Part shown: positions 44,070 to 54,400 of the stretch, in pieces
How the letters are laid out: each line of letters opens with the position of its first letter
Position numbering within the stretch: the first letter of the stretch is position 1
Assembly: GCA_023548195.1 (NCBI GenBank)
Contig: JAJHZJ010000121.1
Coordinates: 5,366,180 to 5,430,179, forward strand
DNA from: Bettongia penicillata ogilbyi
Taxonomy: Eukaryota > Chordata > Mammalia > Diprotodontia > Potoroidae
Direction: 5' to 3'
Length of the DNA stretch: 64,000 nucleotides
Position numbers and translations under genes: made by a program
Notes under the pieces: generated by a model
Seen by the model: only the letters and a program-made list of their open reading frames with translations
The model's database searches: none
Told to the model about the DNA's origin: nothing

Positions 44070-44735
44070 TGGACTTCAGAACTGTCCTCCTTTGACTCTC
44101 TATCAGCGAGGGCAGAACCCTGACAAGTTTACTTCTCAGCTTAGCTCCTAGACAAAGATGTTTTTGTTTATGAATTTTCAGTTGCTCAGACTGTGCTGAT
44201 GAGGAAACCACAGGAGCCTTGGTCTGTCTTGGTTCTTAAATGCCACATATAGTGGTGTAAATGAAAAAGTAGCCAGATTGGATGTCACTTTCCCCAACTC
44301 CACTTGAGTCATCTCCGTTGCTAGAGATGAGATGTGTATATGCACCCACAATCCCTCTACTACAAGAACAATTTTTGTTTCTGTATAGGGAGGCAGTGTA
44401 CCTGGCTCTGAGAGCCCCCGTGAAGGCAGATGATGTGAAGGGGATGGGTGGGCTAATTCAACTTTTCTGGCATTATTTCTTCTCTCGCCAAGTCAGATAC
44501 TCATGCATCCAGGAGTGGAAGGGAAGCTCTAAAGCCATACTGCCCTATTCAAGGTCTCTACCACTATAAATAAAGCTAATAAATAAAAGTAATGATTTAT
44601 GCAAAAGATCAAATTAAAGTTTTATCCATTTAGAAAAGAATTTAAAACATTGACTTAATTATTCCAATATATTAAATATTATCATTTTTTACCAAAAAAA
44701 ATTAATCTGCAAATAAATTTGCCAGAGCAGAGTTT
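44070..44735. other. Unassigned sequence
   Basis: A 95-codon plus frame at 44282-44569 has no known motif and is followed by TAAATAAAGC. There is no evidence that it is a gene. Confidence 0.4.
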
Positions 44736-44737
44736 TC

Positions 44738-44978
44738 TAGGCAGTTGGGTGGTACAGTGGATACAGCAAAGGGCCTGGAGTTAGGAAGACCAGAGTTCAG
44801 ATTCACTTTCATAAACTTACTAGCTATGTGACCTTGGGCAAGTCACTTATTATGTGTTTGCCTTGGTTTCTTCAGCACTCACCTGGCAGGGTTGTTGTGA
44901 GCATCAGATGCCATAATGTTTGTAAAACACAGAGCACAGTGCCTAACACAGAATAAGAGTTGTGTAAATGTTTATTCA
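44738..44978 (+). mobile_element. Marsupial CORE-SINE, long-tail MIR-like form
   Basis: TAGGCAGTTGGGTGGTACAG head, GGAGTTAGGAAGACCAGAGT, CTATGTGACCTTGGGCAAGT, GGCAGGGTTGTTGTGAGCAT and GAGCACAGTGCCTAACACAG tail. Confidence 0.9.
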
Positions 44979-45055
44979 CCCACTCACCCACTGTGAGTGC
45001 CCCTCTCCCAGTACAGAATATTTCTCTGCTTCCATGGGAGTGTTCCTCATTGGAA

Positions 45056-45303
45056 GGGCAGCTTGGTTATGCAATTGATGAAGTGTTGGATCTGAAGTCA
45101 GGAGGACTCTTGTATATCGAGTTCAAAACTGGTCTCAGACACTTATTAGCTATGTGACCCTGGACAAGTCACTTAACCCTGTTTCCCTCAATTTCCTCAT
45201 CTGTGAAATGAGCTAGGAAAGGAAATGACCAACCACTCCATTATTCTGCCAAGAAAGTCACAGATGGGATCACAAAGAGTTGAATGTGACTGAAGAACAA
45301 AAA
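45056..45303 (+). mobile_element. Marsupial CORE-SINE
   Basis: GGGCAGCTTGGTTATGCAAT head, TCTGAAGTCAGGAGGACTC, GAGTTCAAAACTGGTCTCAG, GTGACCCTGGACAAGTCACT and ATTATTCTGCCAAGAAAGTC tail. It is oriented the same way as the SINE about 80 bp upstream. Confidence 0.9.
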
Positions 45304-45690
45304 TGCTTATTCCTTTATCAGATCATTTTTTTTTCCAAACAAGATACAGTTATATTTCTTCATATCATCTGGTCATTTTGAATATCTAAGATATGTAACT
45401 ATTTTTAAATTCAGAAATTTTTCTTAACCAGATTTGTTTTCATTTTACTTTTAGTAACCATTAACAAAAATATTCAAATATAATCTTCATTTTTATTTGC
45501 AATTTATTTTTGCAGGTATAAATTTCTCTTTAGCAAAATAATATGTTAAAATGATTTTCAAAATCATCTTGGTTGATTTTCTCTTCCCATTTCATCTTTC
45601 TTTTATGTACTATATGAATATTTTCATGGGTACTAAAGATTGGAAACTCATCATGTAGAATAGAAAAGGATTTTTTCACTATTATATTTT
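45304..45690. other. AT-rich sequence, possibly L1 3' UTR
   Basis: Very AT-rich. It lies directly beyond the L1 remnant at 45700-46010 and may be its 3' UTR, but no motif proves this. Confidence 0.35.
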
Positions 45691-45699
45691 GTCAAAGTC

Positions 45700-46010
45700 C
45701 TGATCAATGTTTCTTATACTTTCTTTTCCATGATTTCCTATAGGCCTTCTCATTTTTTTCTTTACATTCTTCACATTTATTATGTATTAAAATAATATTC
45801 CATCATGTTCATATATTGCTGTGTTTAGCCATTCCCCAAGAGCTATATATAGATGCTATTTCTACTATTCTTCCTGTTACAAATAGCACTGCTATCAATA
45901 TAGCTTTAGTGATAAATCTTATTTTTCCTTTCAAAAACTAAGATATAATCTTAGAAGTATGATCATGGGTTCCTTGTGCAGACACTTTTTAACTTTTATG
46001 TATCTTGTCA
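45700..46010 (-). mobile_element. Old L1 fragment, ORF2 3' part
   Basis: TATTCCATCATGTTCATATA, TTTAGCCATTCCCCAAGAGC and CAAATAGCACTGCTATCAAT are the complement of the L1 ORF2 C-terminus, much diverged. Confidence 0.6.
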
Positions 46011-46510
46011 TGATTAAGCCAAAAATCTTAAGCATCTTATGACAGTCATGAGCAGGGTATTTATATCTCCCTTCAAAATCATTCCCAGACCAAATTGTGA
46101 AATAGCTTGTTTTCTGAGTTGGCGTCTTTGACTTTGGCCTGCCTTCTCGCCATCATGCTGTCATGCTGTCTCCCTTTAACAAACAGGGTTTTTTTCCTGC
46201 AGTTGTACTTTTCAGGATTGTGCTAGAGTCAGCTAAAGCTCATGAGAGCTGATTGTTAAATTTTAAGTGTAGATGTATACACCTCAGAAATCTGTAAATG
46301 CCATGAATTAGGGCTTAACTTATTATTTTGTTGATTGTCTAGATTTAGTAAAAGGTAGTGGAGAAAATCTTCATAGCGCAGATTAAACTTAAACATATGC
46401 CCTGTGTATATATATATTTTTAAAAAACCCTGGAGTTCTGTTGTTAAACATTTACCAGTGATACCCCTGCTATTATTTCTTACGCATATTTACTTGTTCT
46501 GTATTTCAGA
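46011..46510. other. Unassigned sequence
   Basis: No gene or repeat recognised. A short (TA)n lies near 46410. Confidence 0.5.
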
Positions 46511-46511
46511 G

Positions 46512-47005
46512 AGGCCGTGTGTTACAGTGTAAGAGCCTAAATTGGAAGCAAAGAAAGACAAGTAATTGACACTTGGTCCTATCCTTTATTAATTGTGTTA
46601 AGTCACCCTAGGCAAGTCATTTTACTTTACCAGACCTTATTTTCTTATCTATAAATTGATACACTATAAAATGGTGCAGTGGATACAATGCTGGACCTGG
46701 AGTCAGGAAGAGTCATCTCCTTGAGTTCAAATCTGGTCTCAGACACCTACTAGCTGCATGACCCGGGGCAAGTCACTTGACCCTTTAATCCCTGTTTGCC
46801 TCAGTTTCCTCATTTGTAAAATGAGATGGAGAAGGAAATAGCATTCCAGTATCTTTGCCAAGAAAACCCCAAATTTCATGAAGAATCAGACAGAACTGAA
46901 AAATAACAAATATTTATATTATTTACCCCATAAAGTTGTTGCAAGGAAAGACAATCTTAAAAGACTATATAAATCATCATAATCATCATTATCATTACCT
47001 TATTT
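46512..47005 (+). mobile_element. MIR-like SINE split by a CORE-SINE
   Basis: The left part: AGAGGCCGTGTGTTACAGTG, TTGTGTTAAGTCACCCTAGG, CAAGTCATTTTACTTTACC and TATTTTCTTATCTATAAATTG. The right part after 46910: TTACCCCATAAAGTTGTTGC and TATATAAATCATCATAATC. The gap holds the SINE at 46671-46909. Confidence 0.65.
46671..46909 (+). mobile_element. Marsupial CORE-SINE, slightly 5'-truncated
   Basis: ATGGTGCAGTGGATACAATG, GACCTGGAGTCAGGAAGAGTC, GAGTTCAAATCTGGTCTCAG, GCATGACCCGGGGCAAGTCA and CCAGTATCTTTGCCAAGAAA tail. Confidence 0.92.
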
Positions 47006-47009
47006 AGGT

Positions 47010-48185
47010 AATACATTTTCATAGTATTTTAAAATTTAAAGGAAGTTTTATCTATATTTTTAAATTTCCTTCAGAATGTACTCCTGTAATGTAGGCAGAC
47101 AGTACATGGGCTCATCTTGAGATTGTAGATGAGTAGACCAAGGACCCAAGGCTTTGAAATGCCAGAGCCAGAAATAGCCCTCAAGTTTGTTGTTCGGTTT
47201 TTTAAACTTCTACTTCAGTGTTCTTTGTTGGCCACCACACTGGCCTGTGCACTTAACTATAGTCTTCTGAAAACATTGCCCCCTAATTTTCTTGCTTAGC
47301 GCATCAGTCATTGTGAAAATGACAATTTCAGGCCAGGCCTGGTCAATGAGGGAGAGATTTTTGAGGCAGGTCAGAGATGTGGCTTCCCTCAAATAACCTT
47401 TCTTAAGCTGCCAGCCCTGTGTTGCATCATTCCTTTAAAGACTCTCTCAACAACCTGGATTTCATCCAACCTAAAAGGAAGGAAAGACATTTCCAATTCC
47501 TCGTCTTTCAGCTTCCTGATTAAATACAATCATCTCTAAAATAAATCATGGTTGGGTTTACATGAAAATTAAGAGAAAATGATTTGAGACCATTAAAAAT
47601 GGAAAACTAAATTCACTCTGCATCATTATACTGGCCACTTCATTGTAAATGCCAGTTTAGATCAATGAGACTATCTGAGGAAATAATTTAATTCTCCAAT
47701 GGTAATGAATGTCCACAATAAATCAAGGCATAGAGTCCTTAGATAACCCTGGTGAAATCCCTGAAGAAAAGAGTGGATCTGGAGTTGTTTTTTCCTCATG
47801 CTACAGGCACAAAATGACATGTACTGCTGGTGATGAGGTCATTGGTATCAAAGGACACTGAAATACAGATGCAAACTGATAAAACAGCATTCAGTTCTTC
47901 TGACTCACTGGTCAAAAAATAGAAACCCTTGAAAGGTGGATTGCAGAAAGCTGATTTCCTGATGTGATGATTGCTAGCTTTTAGAGGGGAAAAAATGAAA
48001 AACAAAATGTTTTTTCTATTTGGCTTCCTGTCATAAGAGCTTACATACGGTGACTTATGTGAAGACTCAAATGGGGCTTAAAAACTCAGTCTTTTTAATA
48101 CTTGGGTTTTGAATATTAGTTATTTGTTTTAATATTCCAATAAATTGGATCTCATGAGTTTTTTGGGGGATGTGTGGATGGATCC
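47010..48185. other. Unassigned sequence
   Basis: No recognised family. The minus frame at 47210-47392 has no known domain. No gene is supported. Confidence 0.5.
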
Positions 48186-48189
48186 AAAT

Positions 48190-48395
48190 GCGTTAAATTT
48201 AGAGGTAGAAGGGTTCTTAGAACCCATTCAATCCAACCTTCCCCACCTCATTTTATAGTGATAGAAGTGAGTGTGGCAGAGGTTAGGTGATATATCCAGC
48301 AATACACAGCTAATGAATATCTGAGGCAGAATTGGAACTCAGATCTTCCTGATTCCAAGCCTAGCACTATCCACAATGTTACATAGCTCCCTCAG
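48190..48395 (-). mobile_element. MIR/THER-like SINE, reversed
   Basis: TAGAGGTAGAAGGGTTCTTAG, ACCCATTCAATCCAACCTTC, GGCAGAGGTTAGGTGATATA and GGCAGAATTGGAACTCAGAT, then TCCTGATTCCAAGCCTAGC. Confidence 0.75.
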
Positions 48396-48704
48396 AAAGA
48401 CTAACCACCTGAATTTTCCTAGCAGTCTTCCATGCAAGTGTAATCCCAGGTTTAATTTGTCTCGCCTTAGAGTTCAAATGGGAACTACTTTCTTTTAAAT
48501 AATTCGTCTTCTTTCATGTCTTTCCTCTACATGAGGTCAAATCTCAGGTATTGCTGTGCTTATCATTTCCTCTTTTTGTCTCTTTTTCTTGGAGAACTTG
48601 TTGCTCAATCAGTTCAGGTCATATATACTCCTGAAGTTATCATTTGACGAATTATAGAGACATATAGAATGTCTCAACTATTATCTATCTTACATTGTCT
48701 AGCC

Positions 48705-48902
48705 CAAATGTGGGGAACCTATGGCCTTGAGGTCACATGTGGTCTCCTAGATCCTTAAGTGGGACCTGAATTCAAATTTTAGTTTTAAATTTTATTTAAA
48801 TTTTAAATTAAATTAAGTTTAAAATTGGAATTCAGTCAAAAAGCCACATTTTAGGATTTAGAAGGCCACATATTGCCCCAAGGCCACAGGTTCCCCACCC
48901 TG
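48705..48902. mobile_element. hAT-type palindromic MITE, copy 3
   Basis: The left end CAAATGTGGGGAACCTATGG pairs with the right end CCACAGGTTCCCCACCCTG. The middle is an AT-rich palindrome (about 48775-48830). GTCTAGCC (48697-48704) and GTCTAGTT (48903-48910) agree at 6 of 8. It is the same family as 4533-4717 and 5721-5886. Confidence 0.87.
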
Positions 48903-48914
48903 GTCTAGTTCAAT

Positions 48915-49140
48915 GTGCTCATTTTATTTTTTTTTTCCTTTTTTAAAATTTTATTTGTATTTTAAAAATAAACAAAATCCTATTTTTCTACTTCCCCCAT
49001 TGGGAAAAAAAAGAAAACAAGAACAAAACTCTTGTAACAAGTACATATAGTTAAGCAAAATAAATTCCCATATTGTCCAAGTCCAAAAAATATGTCTCAT
49101 TCTGTACCCAAAGTCAGAGTCAGAGTCTGTACCTACCTGT
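48915..49140 (-). mobile_element. L1 3' UTR, minus strand
   Basis: A T-rich tail complement at 48920-48950, then AGTACATATAGTTAAGCAAA, AATTCCCATATTGTCCAAGT and TGTCTCATTCTGTACCC, matching the 3' UTR also seen at 13.2 and 23.4 kb. Confidence 0.75.
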
Positions 49141-49144
49141 CAGA

Positions 49145-49470
49145 GGTGCAACATATTTATTTTAGCAAAGAAAAACCTGAGGCCTAAGGAATTGAAATGA
49201 CTTACCCAAGGCCATGCAACTATTAAAAGTCAGATAAATACTGTATTTGGAGTCATAAGAAGCGGGTGAAAATCTTAACTCTGAAATTTACTAGGTGACC
49301 TTGGGCAAGATATTGAACCACTTAAAGCCATAACTTTTTTTGTCTGCAAGGGATGAGACCTCTAGGATGTCTTCTGCCTCTAGCATTCCAAGGTCTTATG
49401 ATCTGATATTTAAATTCAAATCCTCGGACTCAAAGTCCTATATTTTATTCATTAAACCATACTGTCCATG
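49145..49470 (-). mobile_element. MIR-like SINE (minus) split by a THER-like SINE
   Basis: Left: AACCTGAGGCCTAAGGAATT, CTTACCCAAGGCCATGCAAC. Right, after 49403: AATTCAAATCCTCGGACTC and CATTAAACCATACTGTCC. The two halves are separated by a plus-strand SINE at 49228-49402. Confidence 0.65.
49228..49402 (+). mobile_element. MIR/THER-like SINE nested in another SINE
   Basis: ACTGTATTTGGAGTCATAAG, TAGGTGACCTTGGGCAAGAT, GATGAGACCTCTAGGATGTC and TTCCAAGGTCTTATGATCTG tail. Confidence 0.75.
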
Positions 49471-50060
49471 AAGTATACCAAAAAGAATCCTGGTAGGGAC
49501 CATAGAGCACTCTGATCATTTGACTCCTGCTTCTACAGGTCTAGATATCGTAGTTGAAATGAAAATATTTTTTTTTCCAGTATAGGATTAAAAAGAATAA
49601 TCATTGAAGTATTTAAGATATGGCAGATGTTTAAAGAACCAGCAAGAGTGTCAAAAGCATCTCTTAGTTATGTACTATATATCATTTAAAAAGGCAACAC
49701 CATGAGTTTAAAAATAACACAATTTCACTGTTTTCTGCATTGGTGATATTAAAACATTTATTTTGTATAAATGAAAGATAGTACCATATAAAAGAGCTTA
49801 AAGTGATTGACTTGGGTGCCCTAAGCTTTTATAGCATACCTGGACAAAAAGAATGTAAGTTCCTCTGTTTGGGTCCCTTTGGAGAAAAATCTATGTTGTG
49901 CTAAGTTCTTATGTGCTAAGATAATAAAATGTTATTATTATGGACATATTTTATTCCTTTAGCAGGAGGCTTGTGAATTCATCATGGAAGCTATTGTCTA
50001 ATACTCATTGGACAAGTAATCATAGGATTGTGGGATTTAGAGCCAGAAGGAATTATAGAA
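49471..50060. other. Unassigned AT-rich sequence
   Basis: No recognised repeat or gene. Confidence 0.5.
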
Positions 50061-50303
50061 TTTTTTTGTTGTATACTCGATTAGTCATGTTTGACTCTTT
50101 GTTTTGGGGTTTTCTTGACAAAGATACTGGAGTGTTTTGCTATTTCCTTCTCCAGCTCATTTTGCAGATAAGAAGACTGAGACAAATAGAGTTAAGTGAC
50201 TTGCCCAGGGTCACACAGCTGGTAAGTCTCTCAGGCTAGACATGAACTCAGGTTCTCCTGACTCCAGGGCCTGCACTCTATCCACTGTTCCACCTAGTTG
50301 TCC
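50061..50303 (-). mobile_element. Marsupial CORE-SINE, reversed
   Basis: TTAGTCATGTTTGACTCTTT, GGGGTTTTCTTGACAAAGAT, CTTGCCCAGGGTCACACAGC, CATGAACTCAGGTTCTCCTG and CTATCCACTGTTCCACCTAG. Confidence 0.92.
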
Positions 50304-50950
50304 AGTTGTAGAAATAGGATAGCATAAAAATAAGTGTATTAATGAAAATATACCAGGCTATATTTCATAAGAATCCTCACTCACTACATTGTGGATATGA
50401 CTTGGGTTTTCAGAGATTTCATAAATGAAGTAAAAATTCTGACAGGTCCTTTCTAGCTGAAAAGGATGGAAAAGCTTACCCTATAAGTCAAATAAAAGGT
50501 GCTATGCTTACATCTGAGGACAAGCTTAGTTAATATGTAGAAACCTATCAGTAGAAATTTGGTGAAACTTTTTAATTTTTAAAATTTTAAAAACAAAACT
50601 TTTAGAACAAATGATGTTTATGCCATGGAGATTTGTGAAGGAATTAAAATGCAAAATGTCCTAAAATTATGAGGGCTTCCTTCTGATTCTAGAGGGATAG
50701 AGAAAGGAAAAAAAGGATCATGCATTAGAAGTCATAATTCTTAAAATGTATACATGTATAACTCAAAGTTGCTGGTGAGATGTGAACTTCATCCAGAGCA
50801 AGTAAGTAGAAACAGGATTTAAGGAAATGAACCATATCCATATTGACATTTTTATTGTAAAAGAAACCAGGAAACATAAAGAAGTCGTTCCTATATGAAA
50901 TGAAGATTGGCAGGTTCTCCTCATAAAGTGTGGGGATAAAAATTATCCAG
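50304..50950. other. Unassigned AT-rich sequence
   Basis: No recognised repeat. The minus frame at 50725-50994 partly overlaps the LTR-like sequence and is not supported as a gene. Confidence 0.5.
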
Positions 50951-50952
50951 CC

Positions 50953-51260
50953 TACAATAAGAAAAACTGAGGCAGAGCTCTGAGTCAATGGCACTTTATT
51001 AAAGGGTCCATGGTCCTCTCCAGTGAAGTGGACCTTAGATCTTCCTCGGGATCTGAGATGCCCCCTTCTTCCAGAGCCTTATTTTTATAGGATTAGATAT
51101 GTTTACATTCAAGAACAGCTATACCAGATATGGAATGATCACATTGGTTGACATATGATATATAGGCTAAAATAAGCAAAACATGGTTTCAACAGGGTCA
51201 CCAGCTGGTTAAAGCAAGTAATCTGTTTATTGACTAGGTGGTCATAAGGTATTCCTAAGA
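50953..51260 (-). mobile_element. Solo LTR-like sequence, minus strand
   Basis: On the minus strand TATAAAAATA (51080-51089) is followed about 80 bases on by AATAAA (50995-51000) and a short U5-like end (TGACTCAGAGCTCTGCCTC). That spacing fits an R region between promoter and poly-A site. There is no neighbouring gag, pol or env. Exact ends and family are not resolved. Confidence 0.5.
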
Positions 51261-53640
51261 TGGTCATAAGATGGGTACCTATTCATATCAAAAAAGATTG
51301 GTATAGGGATACAAAAATAATTTAGAGGAACTTTCCATGTAGTTGAGTTGCCTCCATCACAATGAAGCACAAAGTTGACATTATTAAAGAGGGAAATCAA
51401 TACAACATACTGATTATGTTCCATTTGATTAAAAAATAGCTTGTAATATACCAAATGTAGTAATAAATGTCTTAGGTGACACTCTCACTAAGCAAGAACC
51501 ATGAGGGACAAATACCTCCTAGTAAAACATGTTCTATAAGATATGAAAATTGTGGATCGTAGAGCATTTGTTCAAGCATAGCAACACAAGCATTGTTTGC
51601 CTTACATACACATTTTGGAAATCTTTATGAAAACTATTCAAGCAATTTTGACCAACAGCCACCACATTATGGTGATGAGAGGCGACATATTTGCAGACAA
51701 CACACCAGTCTAGATCTTTGGGAAATGTGGGGAGTAGAGGAAAATAAGAAATAAGTTAAGTTCCACCAACAAATGAATTATCAGTGTTACAGAAAAAAAA
51801 ATTAAATTTTGAACCTAAATTTTATATTTGGCAAATGTAATTACCACATCTTATTATAACTATTTATTAAAACCAACTGAAAGTTATTTTGCTCTAGCTA
51901 TTTTCCTTTCTAGGTATTTTCTTTTAGTTGCTCATCTCTCCCCTATGAGGATGAGATTCTGGTAGGACTTTATTAACAGAATACCCTTTTTATAAGATGA
52001 TGAACCCCCAAACACAACTGAATTCATTTAAAATTTGCCAAAATAATTGTGATTGTAAGAAAAAGAATTCTGGGATGGGATGTATAAATGCAACGAATAG
52101 TCAATCTCAAGATAGTGTAGATTGAATAAGTTATTTATAATAGGACATGTTTGCATTTTAAGACTTGCTCAACATTTATATGGTAATAATAAGCCAAATA
52201 AAATTGGTTTTTCCCATTTAGGTAACACATTCTGACATAACCAAAACTGAAAATTTTTATGTTTTAGGATTAACAACAGTTTGGTTCCATAAACTGTTTC
52301 AGCAATATCCAATTATCCTCACATTCATTTTAGAAAGGACTTAAATTTTAAGTTGAATAGCTCAAATCTTATATCCAGTATTAATCTATGAAAGCGGAGA
52401 ATTTTGACTGTTGCATTATGAGGGCCTACTTTGGAAAATGAGTCTGTCTTGTTTAATATTATTAGATGTTTCAAACAATTTTTACATATAAAATTCTTAA
52501 TCCAAATTTGAAGATTGTGTCACATCCCCTACTAATCATGTTGTCATGATGAAAGAATGTTATAAAGTGGTTTCTTATAAACTAAATAACCCACAAATTG
52601 AAAGACTTCATGGTCTCTATTATTTGTGATTCAAATGAAAATTCAAAATGATCCCTCACTAGCACATATTACTTAATAAAAAATCACCAAAAGGGCTCAT
52701 CTACCTTTACACTTACCCTTATCAATAGGATTTGCTATGTGCAGAAAAAGGAGGGGACATAGCAGCTTTAATTAGTTCCATTTGATTTCAGGTATGAGTC
52801 ACAGGCAGTCAGTTTTATGACAGGATGTCATAACCAGGTTCAGAATTAACCAGGTGGGAAAATTTCTTATTTACCAAGATGGGGATAAGTTAAGAGAATC
52901 CTACCTTCATCTTTGCACGGTCATTCTCTTGACTTCCCCAGAGGTAGACATTTGCCCAAGGCAGTCTTCAGACTTTAGGGGCACATGGCATTTCCCTTGA
53001 ATGATAAACCAGTAGCCTTATTTAGGATCAGGCTCTTAAACCTGAATTCAAGACCAAGAATAGCAAACAATTGAAATCCCAAGGTACTCTTCCTCAAAAA
53101 GCAAAATTTCACTCATAACAGCTTAGGGCTAAATAATTGTTATTTTTTTCATATATTATTCTCAAAATTTCATTTAGGACTTTTTTATCTATTCACAAAT
53201 TTCATCTATTTTCATCACCTCCCTCTTGGTCTGCAGATAAAACCAAAGAAAGAATATACCATTTCTAAAATACAATAAGATGAGATGCCCACCAAAGCCC
53301 ACATAGGCAAGTAGGTCATATCTGGGCACAATTTCCTTTGTAAAAGCTATGGTATCAGAGGGCGTTGTGGCCTTAGAACTAAGGAGTAGTTCAACCTTAG
53401 TCTAGGACTGAGTTGTGCAGAATAATGATCCTTTCCTATGAGTGTTCAAAGAGCATGCGAGCTAGTGGATGTGACTTAAAAGGCAAGTGGATTAAAAGTT
53501 ATGCAAGTTGGACAAGTGGCTGTCATGCAAATTGTCACTGGTGGTTTGTCTGAAGTTACCGCCCCCTTATAAACCAAAGAAATGTATATCTGGGGAGGAG
53601 TGGCCTACCTATCCCAGTCACCCAGACTGAAAAGACCTAT
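51261..53640. other. Unassigned sequence between two LTR-like elements
   Basis: 2.4 kb of mostly AT-rich sequence without recognised repeats. I looked for retroviral protein motifs on the minus strand and saw none. The part from about 53350 (GAGGGCGTTGTGG, CCCCCTTATAAACCAAAG) has promoter-like composition and could be another LTR piece. Confidence 0.4.
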
Positions 53641-53646
53641 TTAACA

Positions 53647-53706
53647 CTGTTCTGCTGTTTCCACTTGATGTCGTGGTCCTCTTTGAGAATGAAGGACAAA
53701 CACAAC
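53647..53706 (+). mobile_element. 3' tail fragment of the long-form CORE-SINE
   Basis: GTTTCCACTTGATGTCGTGG, TCCTCTTTGAGAATGAAGGA and CAAACACAAC align with the 3' ends of 284-606 and 29612-29951. Only the last 60 bases are present. Confidence 0.5.
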
Positions 53707-53789
53707 TTCCTCACCACAAGTTCCCACACAATGAATAATTGGTTCAAAATAATAGCACAAAAAATACAATCGCATGAGTTTCCAAATGA

Positions 53790-54400
53790 TCCTGATGAGG
53801 TTTTGGGGTGCTCAGACCTGAGAATGGCAAGACAGAGTTTCCTAGTCAACTGGCCAAAGGTTTATTGCAATGCTTTAGCAAAAGCGGCAAGGGTCCTTTA
53901 GGACACCTGTGAGATAGTGAGGACAGCGTTGAGACTTATATGGAAAAGGGACATAGGAAAGGAAAGTGAGGGATTTGAACTAGGTAATCTAGGGGGCCAA
54001 GTGTCTTTGAGAGCTACGGATGGGAAAATGAAGGGAATTTTACAGAGATAACTTTGTTGATGCCAGACATTGAGAGAGTTGTCAGAAGCATTGACCTTGG
54101 GGATTGAGCAAAGGAGAATCCTTGAACCAACCAGGGAAAAAAATCCTTGGTCCAGGCACCCCTGTGTCTATTCTGATAAGAGAATGTATTCTGAAACAAG
54201 AAAATTTTTTCAAATGTCAGGGGCCTACTGAGAAATTTAGGAGACTTCCAGAGACATGATCTTAGGAATGGGGCCCAAGCACCCTATGAATCCCAAATGA
54301 TACCCACTTACTTATTCAAAAGTTTCTTTTTTCCACTTTGGATGGGAAAGGCCCTAGTTCAACAAATGGCCGTGGTGCTGAGTTTCACAACATCCTTTCA
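53790..54400 (-). mobile_element. Second LTR-like sequence, minus strand
   Basis: On the minus strand CCATATAAG (near 53936-53943) precedes AATAAA (53861-53866) by about 75 bases. A U5-like stretch follows (CCAGTTGACTAGGAAACTC). The R and U5 differ from those at 50953-51260, so the two are not copies of one LTR. No internal genes are seen. Confidence 0.45.

Noticed and set aside
44282..44569. 95-codon plus frame followed by TAAATAAAGC
   Set aside because: No domain or splice context, and a single short frame at this base composition is expected by chance.
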